DNA from: Vanilla planifolia | Taxonomy: Eukaryota; Streptophyta; Magnoliopsida; Asparagales; Orchidaceae | NCBI GenBank assembly: GCA_023846275.1 | Contig: JAIUJO010000144.1 | Coordinates: 929,290 to 993,289 of the forward strand | Reading direction: 5' to 3' | DNA: 64,000 nt | In this document: positions 53,900 to 64,000 of the stretch, piece after piece | Numbering within the stretch: position 1 is the stretch's first letter | How the letters are laid out: each line of letters starts with the position of its first letter | The notes under the pieces: model-generated | What the model saw: the letters and a program-made list of their open reading frames with translations, nothing else | Told to the model about the DNA's origin: nothing | The model's database searches: none | Translations under genes and position numbers: made by a program

Positions 53900-55400
53900 T
53901 TGCACATAAAGCTAGTTCAAACATAACATAAAATTGAATTGTTTAAAGTAAGGAAGGTGAAATTGGTAGTAGTACAAATCTAAGAAAACATTAAGTATTA
54001 AAGTGAAAATTGACAAAGATGCGGAAGGAAATAACATAATAAAAGTGAATCAATGAAGTAAAACAGACATCAAAGTGAAAAGAACCATTATGCAGCATCC
54101 ACTAGAAGACAATGTAGTAGTGCTATAGGTAAACAAATTGATACACTGTCTCATCGCTTAAGCCTCGTGCTCTTCCCCCCAATATTGAAATCTAGATGAT
54201 TTTTCTTGGTGGAGTTCTCATTGCAATTAAAGCTAAACCACAGTAAGACATAATGGGAAAAGTGGAATTTTACACATCTAAGGATCATCTTTTTGAAAGG
54301 GTATGCCAAACATTTTATAGAGAGTCTATGCATAAAAAAAGAGATTAAAAATACAAAAAAAAATTGAGAAGCTAGACTTTTAGTTTCAAAATGTCTTTTT
54401 TCTTAAAAGTAGTTACCAAAGCATTGGTCAAAGTTATTGCCAAATATGTTTCAAAAAAGTTGTCGTTTTTGTCCAAAGTTTCCATGGTACAAATAGTTGC
54501 AAAACTATCTTTGTAAAAAGTATCATTTTCATCTTTTTATTCACCAGGTTCACATTGGTCATTGAAAAAAGTTTTGGTTCAAGATTTGCAATTAAACTAG
54601 TGAATTAGCACACCATCGATGGGGTTGCAAATCAGATTCATGTAGGTGTGTCGTTGATCTAGCTATTGGACCATTGTGGTTTCTATGATGATTTGGCCAA
54701 AATTTAGTTAATTTGTCATGGATGAAGTTAGCAGGTTAATGTGACATCGGTATTGTCTGGATTAGATTAGGTTCAATGCGTAGTAGAGAGTGATGGTAGG
54801 TAAGGGCAGCAATGGTAGTTTTAGTTTTTTTTGGAGGTCCTACAAATTATTGCACTATTAAGTTGGTCCTCTTGGGTAAGCAAAAACTAGGTGATCTACA
54901 AGTGTTTGTTAGTTATATGAGCTCATGATCTGGATTAGAATTTGAGGACCTTTGTTGATCTTTTTTTAGGAAAAAATGGTTAATGTATTCTATTAAGTCT
55001 AATCAGGTCAATGGTGGTAGCAAACAAAGGAATCGATGAAAATTGGCCATTTTTGGGTCCTTTTCACCTTCTTGCATGAAATTTGATATGTAGTAAAATG
55101 TTAAGCAATATCTTAACTTCGTATATAAAAAAAGATACATTGATTCGCCAAAATTGTCAACACTTGTTTGATAGATTTTTGGGGATAAAAAATACTAAGA
55201 AATGACCATACCAAGAATCTTATGAAATGTGTCTGCTTTGATTTTTCCTTAAGAACTATATCACTTAGAAAAAATTTTTGTGCTAGTTCTAAAGAAAAAT
55301 ACTTTTCATGATTTATATTTTTAGTATATTTTTTATGATAATAATTATTCATCTCTAATAATTCAACTTGTAGTAGCAATAGTAATCACATTCTTGCCAA
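53900..55400 (-). repeat. 5' LTR of the 48.5-55.4 kb gypsy element
   Basis: The partner of 48,450-49,930, in direct orientation. Landmarks correspond in order along the whole length, though identity is low. The primer-binding site expected just below it could not be identified with confidence. Confidence 0.58.
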
Positions 55401-58400
55401 GTGAAAACAAGAAAAGAATATTGGTAGTAATGGAAAAACAACAACATTTTAGTTGGTTTTGTTTATAGCCAAGTGAACCACTGCATAACAAGTTGAGACA
55501 GCATCACATGTCCTTTTCAAAAGGTAAACACTCAAACTCACCTTTTATGTTTTTCTCCTTGTGCTAATGCACAACCACTTGTACTTTTTTCTAGTTGGAA
55601 CATAATCTAAGTTGTTCTCTTACAATGCTAAAGCCAAACTTTCTTAAGACTTTGTGGGTTATACTCAACCTCATAAAAATGGCTACTTTTGTGACTAAAA
55701 CCCAATCAAATTATAATTCTAAAAAAACAACTCCCTTTACTTGAAGCAAAATGCAAAGATCCTATAAAATATTGGTCATGTGTAGAACAAATGAAAAAAA
55801 AAAAACAATTCCCACAAACTTCGTAGATGCTTGAGGTTAATGTGGAAATTATGGACAATAATGTATTTTACTTTTTCAAAAAAACATTGATGAAGTAGTT
55901 GCATGATTTTGAAGTGGGAAAAGGTTTTAAAATAGTTAAATGTGATAAACTTAATTTAATGATGGAGTTGAAGCATTTAATTGCATTAATTAATGTTATG
56001 TAGCACTAATTTAAAATTTTTTTATTTAACTCTCGTTATAAAAACTTTAGAATAGATTTACTTCCTTAGAATTAATTTAATCCCTTCCAGTTATGAATTT
56101 ACCATTAAACTTCCATACATAGGCTTAGAACTAACTTAAGAATCTCTACAAATGTTCACTAATGGCTATGCAAATTTATTGTCTGCCTAGATGGCCATAA
56201 TTTATTGATGAAGCTGTTGCACAAATTGATGAAGTTTTTGCTGATTAAGTGAAAGCTTGTCTTGGAACAATTTCAAATGATCAAAATAATTGTTATATAG
56301 CAAAAATCATTTACGTTAAAATTTCAAAAAGCCACAATTCCCTTCCTCTTATAGCAACTATAGTCCTTTGAATTGTTGTCATAAGGGTTGTGTCAAATGT
56401 AGAAGTTCTTAATATGAGGACATTCTCTTGTATTTTTTATGGTCAATTATTTCCTATATCTATTAACATTGTTGATTGACCTACTTTATTTCTTTGGAAA
56501 CTTTATGCATTTTGGAAATTTGATTTCAAAGTTTTTTTGAAATATAAGCTATAACTTGTTCAATTTGTGGGTCAATAGTAGCATTTTTCATGATGATAGG
56601 AGCCATAAGTCAAGTATAATTATTCAACATAATGCAAGAAGACAAAATCTTTTGCACTTAGCTTTGTCTCATACCAATGGGATAAACGTCTACAACTTTT
56701 CTTCTTGTTATAAAGAAATCAAATATTTAATCATGTTACTTCGAAATAAATTGCCTCAAATAACTTTTTTATACTAGAAAGAGACGAAGAAGCAAAATCA
56801 ATATATAAGGAAAGTAACATCATGTACACTTTGAACTTAGTTTGTTAAACAAAGGTGCAAAGTCTAGTTGACGTCTTTATCATGTCTCACTTGTTGAACA
56901 TGATGATAATTTATCTAAATTCATTAATTAATTAGTGAATGAAAAAATGAAGCCAATTAATATTATCCTAATTTAAAAAATAAAAGCAAGAAGCATGAAC
57001 AACATATTCAGGAGTTGTAAGGGGCATGAAATTTTTGAAGTAATGAATTACTCTAAGAGGCTACATAGTGAATTATTTGTTTTTCTAAATGACTTGTAAA
57101 ATAAGCCTTTTCCTATGTAAACAATAACTTTTAAGTTATTCTTGCATTGATGCTTTGAATTGATCGATAATTTTGTTAAGAAAAGAAAATGTAGATGTCA
57201 AAGAAAAACTTATTAAGTTAGTTGTTTTGAAAAGAGAACTTATTAAATTGAAGGAAAGTTTTGTAAATATCCTTTAACATGTTTCTTCATGTACACAAGA
57301 TATTTAGATGTAAATTTGAATGGCATTGCAAGACTATTAATAGTCCAACTCATTTGTGTGTGGCTTCTACCCTTTCTTTTAATAGAATTTCGAACAATCA
57401 CTTGGGTTGGAACATAATGAAGCACTTACCAATTCACTGTTTTAATACTTCACTTAATAACGTCAGTGACTAAGGCCTTTGAAAGTAAACGTTGCTACTT
57501 TTAGTGTCACACATCCAAAAATTGGTTTAGTATGTATTGATTTGAAGTTGAGAAAACAGTTGACAAACATAATCAGAATTTCTACGAATGATGCTTCAAA
57601 TAATAGCTTTTGTTAGAAAATCTCGTATGATAACATACATAAATTTGAAAATGGGTGCCACAAACATAGGCATGAGCTAACTCAAGGCAACCATTAAAAA
57701 TAATTAGACAACTCTTTGGATCATCTTATTGTTTATATCAAGGAATATAGTCATGTAATTAATGGACAAAATATTAAAGAAGATGTCGACAATTATAAAC
57801 AACAATACGAAAATATTGAAGCCAAAAAATTCCTTCTTTAGTGTTTACTCTTCTGTCAACAAATCCACTATGGAGGTTCTACCAAAGGTCTTAATAAAAA
57901 TAAAAACAATAGAGCACATTGCTAATGTTAATGAAAGATAATTGATGTATACAATTGAGTGGAACTATCTGATAAGCAAATTATTGGATGACTATAATTC
58001 CTTAAAAAATTCTAAAAAAATGAGAAGGACAATAATTAAGTTTTTTTTTGAAAAATTAATAAGATAAAATTTAGCACTGATATAATAGTTGTCTATCTAC
58101 GTCTTAAAATTTTTAGTGAAAACCTTTTTGGAGATAAATAACTTACATCTTTTAAATTCAAACTGAGTTTAATCAATTGAAATATCAAATAATGAGAAAA
58201 AAGTTATAAAAGATTTTGGAAAAACCCAATGGCCCAAAAAGTATTAGAGGATGCTTTCAATTATCCAAATTGTAGATAATGTTGGTCTTGATGAAAAATT
58301 TCTTATTTTGAAATATTTAAGGTGCTATTAGAAAGGGCTTTGCTAGGTGATTGATCAATCTATTAAAGTATACATTAGTAGATAAGTTGTCTTCTTGGAA

Positions 58401-58900
58401 CATATGTCTTATAAGTATTAGATGTAAAACATTGATATTAAACGAAATTTTTAGGATTTTTATTACAATCAATGAACACAATATAGATTCTTTAGAAGAA
58501 CTTCAACTATATTGTTGACATTAATGGGAAGTAGTAGATCCACATTGATATCACTTATTAAGGCAAGGATTCTAAAGCTAGCTACACTTATAGCTAAGAT
58601 AAAGGCCTAATATTTAGAAAAAACATATTACGGGTAAGCCATTTCACATTGTGAACAACATTACAAATCCATGGATGATGGGGAAGTAGATTAATGAAAC
58701 AACACCTTCAGATGATTAAAATGGACTATCAATCCCTAAAGTAAAACCAATGTAAGAGTTTGTTTATTTTATAATTCTATATCATCTTAAGTGGTAGTCA
58801 TTTTTTAGTTATTCCTTTATATTGTCAAGAAAAGGCAATAGACTATGGAGCATATCACGATAGCCTCTCACACAGTGCAAGTCTAGTGTTTTCATTGGCT
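55400..58900. other. Unassigned AT-rich sequence
   Basis: No recognised gene. The 3' portion may include the 5' part (endonuclease) of the LINE at 58,900-62,000, but I could not read a convincing motif. Frames are at most about 75 codons. Confidence 0.45.
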
Positions 58901-61900
58901 TCCGTATTTGGGTGCTGGTTATTGAGAATTAGGCAGAACTACTTTCAACTTTTATAATTGATCACATCATAATAACTGGATCAAGTCATGTGCCTCACCT
59001 ACTAAATATCATCTAAATCTATCCTTCATTTCACAAAAATTTAAAAGTTATAACATGTTTTTGAATCACACTACATTTCCATAAAAGATGGAGAATAATT
59101 AGAAATGTTCTTTAAACTAATTTGAGAAGAAGGCCCTAGCTTTTAAATAAATTAGAATAAAATATTACTTAATGATTGAAAAATCAATATTTACAAAATC
59201 TTTGATCATATTAAATTAGATAAAGATATGGTGTGTCACAAATAAGTAATTCTTCAAGGAAACTTATTAGTGCAACGAGTTGTCGCTTGTTAATTCTTAT
59301 TATTCACAAGATTTTTAAATGATGGAATTTTATTGGAAATAGGAAGAAGGAATTAGATGGCTCATGGAAGGAGAAAGAAAAAGAACATTGTTTTGTACAT
59401 AGTGACGATGTGAAGAAAAAAATAAAGAGGTCAAAATAATGACAGTTGTAATCAGTCACTTTGGAAGACTTTTTAAGTCTCCTTAAGTAATTGAAGGTTA
59501 AAATATGTTTGACTACATCCTTTCCTTATTAGCAAAGGCAAACAAATAATAGAATAGTGAAAGATATCACTAAGAAGGAAATAAAGAGAAAACTTTAATT
59601 ATGAATTTAGGTAGCACTCTAGGCCTAGATGGTTTTAATGGAAACACCTTCACTAATTATTGGGATTTAATTTTACATGTGTTGAATGTTGCAAAAGAAT
59701 TTTTATAGTATCCCCAATTCTTTGCAAGATTTTTGGTCCAAACATTATATATATTACTAAATCTCATAACCTAAAAATCTTTGTTGATTTTAGACCAAAT
59801 ATTCTTCAAAAATCATGAAAAAATATTCACAAAACTCATTGTTAATTAAATATAGGAAATTTTAAATAGGACAAATTTTGTAAAGAAAAAAATTTAAAAA
59901 ATGTAGATATATTGTATAGAACATATTATTTTTTTGGGAAATTAGCATTGTCTCTTAACAATAAAAATGAAGTGGCAATTTTATCATTAAGTTGGATTTG
60001 AGGAATGTGAATTACAGCTTCTCATGAGATTTCTTTGTAAGATACTCTCCAAGTACAATGTTAATAAGAAGCTTACTAATGTGCTCTAATTACATTTTGT
60101 GATACATGGATGTCAATTATCTTTAGTAGATTACCGAGTAACTTTTTTCAACCTTCAATCAGTCTTAATCAGGATAATCCTCTATCTTTCTTTCCTTTCA
60201 TCTCATTCGTGGAGTTCTTCAAAAGAAGCACTAATAATGTCTTGCATAAAAAAGAATGATATTATATGGACAAGATAGATCATCTATATCTATCACTCTC
60301 CTAGTTTATGAAAACAACATAATTATCATTATAGACGACTTGTTAAAATTATTATTAATTTTATTATGTTTCTATAGCTCTTCGAACAATCTACAAAGTT
60401 CCTAATTATAAAACTTAAAAGTGAGGACATCTCTAAAACAAAAAGAGTATATTCTAGGTAAATCAAATCTGTAAAGGGCCAAAATTGTATCAAATAAATC
60501 TTTCTTTGGCTTATTTGTGCTATAGATAATATATATGTTAGAAGAAAATAGCGTACTTTCAAAATTTGATTGATAAAATTTAAAATAAATTTCCTAAGGT
60601 GGAAAAGAAGTTTTTATCTATTATGGGTGGACACATTCTCATCAAGCATGCTATTCCTCAAATTCATTATATATTGTAATGAAGACTAACTCCCAACATA
60701 GTTTTATAATAAATTAAAGAATGATTGAATTTAATTTTGTTAGCATTTTCAAAGAAAATCTTAAACAATAGTAGAGTTCTTGGAATAAAATTAGTTTTCC
60801 ATTAGGAAAATATAGCCTTGGTATTTAGAGAATATGGAAAATGATGAAACTTTTTATGTAAAACTTAATTGGAAGATACTCAACAATAGTTTTTTGTGGT
60901 CTAATTACATGTCAATAAAATAATAATCCTTAGATGCATCAAAAATGAAAACCCACACACGGACTGACATGCAAAAGATGAAACGTTTTATTAAAAAGAA
61001 TGTGAATTTTTCTAGGTCAATGAATTTGTTATATATTATCTCTTACTTGTGATGTGTAGTTTAGTTGTCATTTTACCTAGAATTATTTGAGTTGAAAAAA
61101 GCTAAGTTTAAAATGTGGACTACAATTATGAAGCACTAAATACCCTTTAAAGATGTTAATGTTAACTTGGAAGATATTCAATAACTTATGCTATTACCAA
61201 GTAGCCTAGTGAACCTAAACTTTTCACTTTCATGAATATGCCAACAAGTTCGAAGTGAAGATTGAATTGATCAAGAATTTTTTATTACAAAGAGCTAAAT
61301 AAGCAGTGGTCACTTTTGAAAATATTTTACGCATTATGCAATCTTATACCTATAAAATAATGAAATGGATTACTTCATGCGACAAGTAAGGTAATATGAA
61401 ATTTTTAATAGAGAGGGAATAATAACACTTCCCAATTTAATATCGTAGAATATTCAAAAAGCTAACATAGCTAAGAAACTCGAGCAATTAAATCAAATTG
61501 TTGCATGATGTTATATGTAATATTAAAGTGAATTGATGCTTCATAGAAAGCTTTTTTTCCTATCATTTAGACTTTGTAGAAAGATATCAAATGAATGATT
61601 TTGGGAGTCATATTTTAATTCTCAAGAACTTAAGAAGCAATAGTGGAAGTGATTAGGTTGTTTACTCAATCAAATATCAGGATATAGTTAAAAATCGTTG
61701 GTGAGAATCTATGTGTAAATTGTTGTGCTATTGTAGTTGAAGTCTTTAGGAACAATTTAGTGGAAATGAGTTTAGTTATTTTAATATTTAAATAAATCCT
61801 TCAATTATGCAACAAATTAGAAATTAACAATTTATACATTTTAGTGGATTGTAGTGTGCTATTGAATCTATTACAAGATGGAGAAAATATACAATAGTCA

Positions 61901-62000
61901 TTTGCAAATGGCATGATGTAAATGAAAATTAGTTTGCTAAACATAAAGTGGAGCTTTTTATGCAAAGTAAATGATACTTTTACCATACTCTTACTACGAA
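58900..62000 (+). mobile_element. Decayed LINE, plus strand
   Basis: A third LINE relic. The linker before RT reads EEGIRWLMEGERKRTLFC (59,345; cf. W-x-x-E-G-D-x-N-T-x-F-F). The RT entry reads LGLDGFNGNTFTNYWDL (59,617; cf. G-P-D-G-F-x-x-x-F-F-x-x-x-W). KLDLRNVNYSF near 59,990 fits K-L-D-x-x-K-A-Y-D, here with the last Asp lost. MGGHILIKHAIP near 60,624 is the motif after RT. The segment from about 60,600 onward is repeated at 32,000-34,950. Ends cannot be fixed, and all coding is broken. Confidence 0.66.
59325..60665 (+). pseudogene. LINE reverse transcriptase pseudogene
   Basis: Motifs in order on the plus strand are WLMEGERKRTLF (linker), GLDGFNGNTFTNYWDLILHV with VLNVAKEFL following, KLDLRNVNYSF near 59,990, a weak LSLxxFMKTT near 60,290 in place of the F-A-D-D box, and MGGHILIKHAIP at 60,624. 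Spacing agrees with plant L1-type RT with small deletions. Stops occur every few dozen codons, so it is inactive. Confidence 0.65.
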
Positions 62001-63700
62001 AACAACAATTAAAAAATCAACTCATATAGGGGTGGAACATATATTCTAGGTAAATACAAAGTTGTTATTACTATGGAGAAATTATAACTTTCACATATTT
62101 TGTCATCACAGAAGACAAGACATTCAAAATATGGAGTAATTTTCATATTACATGGGGTTAGAAATAAGATATTGAAGTTTTCTACCTATTTTGTTAATAA
62201 AATATTATTTCTATAATTTAGGCACTTCTACTTTTCAGAGTTACTATTTATGTGCATAAAAATCATAACATAAAAATATGTTGAATAGTAGTGGTTGGTG
62301 AGCACTACAAATCTTATTGTATGAATTCCTTAATGCAACTTTAATAACTAATGGATAAATAAAGTGTGTAACAAAGTAAATACTATAAAATATAACATTA
62401 TTATCATTGAACACTACTTCAAATCATAAATTTATGTAAGGAAAACCTGGCTATCCACATAACATACCATATGTGGAAGCTTAGACAAGTTTGAAGGTTC
62501 ACAAAGAATTGTAAACAATGGACTAACATGATTGATGTCAATTATATTATCATATATTTAATCTTGGTCATAAGTAGTACACTTCATCTTATGATGTAAT
62601 TGTATTGTGAAAATTTATTTAGTAAGTAGAACAGAAAGAAAGAATATTCAAATATGAGCATAGGAAAAGCATCTCATCCATTATACTAGACAAAGTTAAT
62701 CTTTATTTACATTGGACTAATATGATTGGCCTCTTTTAATGCAAACATACATTTTCAATGATTTGGACATTCACATCAAACATACGAAAATTGGGAAGAA
62801 CATAACAACAATTTTGCCTCATTATATTGTAATCACATACACAAAGCTTACCCACTTCCACAATTTGAATGAATTTCTCACCATTTTTGTTGATGACATC
62901 AACAACTTCTATTCTATATGTCCTTTGAAATAGTTAGAAGAAAAATTGAATAACTTATAAGGAAATTTATAAAAAATTTTTTAGTTGAGTAAAAAAAGTG
63001 TAGTATTCCAAACATTATTTGAAGACTAATAATGGAATGTCAAAGAAATGGCTGAAAATGATTTCTAGCTATTTAAAAATGAGACTAAGGCAATTTATGT
63101 TTTATTAGAGGTTTTCACTTTTAATTGGAAATCCCAAACATGAAAAAAATAACATATTATAAAATATGACGAACAAAGATGTGACTTAGCTTTATAAATC
63201 CTTGTTTCTTATTAAATGGGTTGTTATCAGAAAAGTAGTATTCAATTACAAGCACTTATGCACTCTTAGAGATACCATGGCCAGAGTGGGGATTATCACT
63301 GCATTTAATTTCATAACTTGAACAATTTTGTGAGTTGGCCTAGCTAAAATGAATATGATGCTTAATGATTTGTAATGTATAGGGCTTAAATGACTAAGGA
63401 CATGGCCAAAAATTATTAATGTTATATGGGAAAGTGGAACTCCTATAATAACATTTGTGATGAAAGATAACAATGAAAAGGTTGATAGTAATGATGGAGA
63501 TAAATTCAAATCATAATTTAGATATTAGATAATAATCTAAAATACTTAGATAGCAAAACAATTTTTTTCACTCTTTTAGATAAAGAAAACATTATTTATA
63601 GAAATATAATGCCAATTTTAAAAAAAGACCTTTCTATTTATTCCAACATAGGGTTTTAATTAGAATGTAATTTTAAAGTTAAATTGGAAAGAAAAACAAA
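60600..63700 (+). repeat. Copy 2 of the long diverged direct repeat
   Basis: Partner of 32,000-34,950. It begins within the LINE just after RT and runs to about 63,700, beyond where the LINE coding region should end. The shared unit may therefore include LINE 3' sequence plus something else, or be an older segmental duplication. No intact frame. Confidence 0.7.
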
Positions 63701-64000
63701 CTAAACTACCAAATAGCTAGTGGATAAGATATATTGTAGTTTAATTTCAAGCAAAATAACTAAATTTATATTACATAGCTTGTAGATAAAAAAATCATTA
63801 AAAAACTTATCAAAAAGGTAAATTGTTGTTTTATCAAAGCTTATTTTTAGTTATTGAAATAGTCGTTATGATTCAAAATCATTACTTGTTGCATTGCCAT
63901 ATTTGACTTTTCTTTAGTCATTTTTAACATTTTCCAACAACCCACATTATGGCTTCAAATTGTTGTATTTAGATTGAAAGCATGATGTTAGCACATTTAT
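63700..64000. other. AT-rich end of window, nothing recognised
   Basis: No gene, repeat boundary or motif could be supported here. Confidence 0.5.

Larger units (their letters stand above)
48450..55400 (-). mobile_element. Old Ty3/gypsy LTR retrotransposon with internal deletion
   Basis: A second decayed minus-strand gypsy element. From high to low coordinates it has the 5' LTR (about 53,900-55,400), gag (about 52,900-52,680), RT (51,700-50,830), the integrase core (50,800-50,440), the integrase C-terminal part (50,420-50,120) and the 3' LTR (about 48,450-49,930). The RT thumb region runs almost directly into the middle of integrase, so RNase H and the integrase zinc finger are missing. The LTRs are strongly diverged. 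Boundaries are estimated from LTR alignment and may be off by 50-100 bases; no target duplication was found. Confidence 0.68.

Overview
The window reads as intergenic heterochromatin of a large seed-plant genome. The evidence for a plant is a Ty3/gypsy chromovirus with an initiator-Met tRNA primer site, plant-type LINEs with a C-terminal RNase H, and several layers of old, AT-decayed retroelements nested in one another. I found no host protein-coding gene, no structural RNA gene and no CRISPR or other prokaryotic feature. Nearly all open reading frames in the background are short and random.

Layout, left to right. 1-1,800 holds a decayed Ty1/copia gag-integrase relic on the plus strand. About 7,500-16,090 holds an old Ty3/gypsy element on the minus strand, with two diverged LTRs and gag, two tandem copies of an RT-RNase H segment, and integrase. 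About 19,000-23,000 holds a LINE relic on the minus strand, split by a lone LTR fragment (21,247-22,020) of the preceding gypsy family. 23,465-23,591 is an (AC)n(AT)n microsatellite. 23,600-28,640 is extremely AT-rich. 28,653-31,959 is a GC-richer, 5'-truncated LINE on the plus strand (linker, RT, zinc-binding region, RNase H). It appears to be inserted in an older LINE copy, whose downstream part (about 32,000-34,950) recurs as a long direct repeat at about 60,600-63,700.

35,872-46,086 is the best-defined feature: a 10.2-kb Tekay/Del-like chromovirus on the minus strand, with 2.8-kb LTRs, a primer-binding site, a polypurine tract and a perfect 5-bp TCATA target duplication. Its gag-pol is broken by four in-frame stops and about five or six frameshifts. 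About 48,450-55,400 is another old gypsy relic on the minus strand, with diverged LTRs and an internal deletion covering RNase H and the N-terminal part of integrase. 58,900-62,000 is a third LINE relic on the plus strand.

None of these elements looks coding-competent. The Tekay-like element is the youngest, because its LTRs are only a few percent apart by eye and it kept its CpG-rich LTR segment. The others are recognisable only as patchy translated motifs. Translations were made by hand and boundaries of the old elements are approximate. I did not find a convincing undescribed functional system. The most unusual points are the duplicated RT-RNase H block, the nested LINE-in-LINE structure, the long direct repeat and a near-perfect hairpin at 17,021-17,096.
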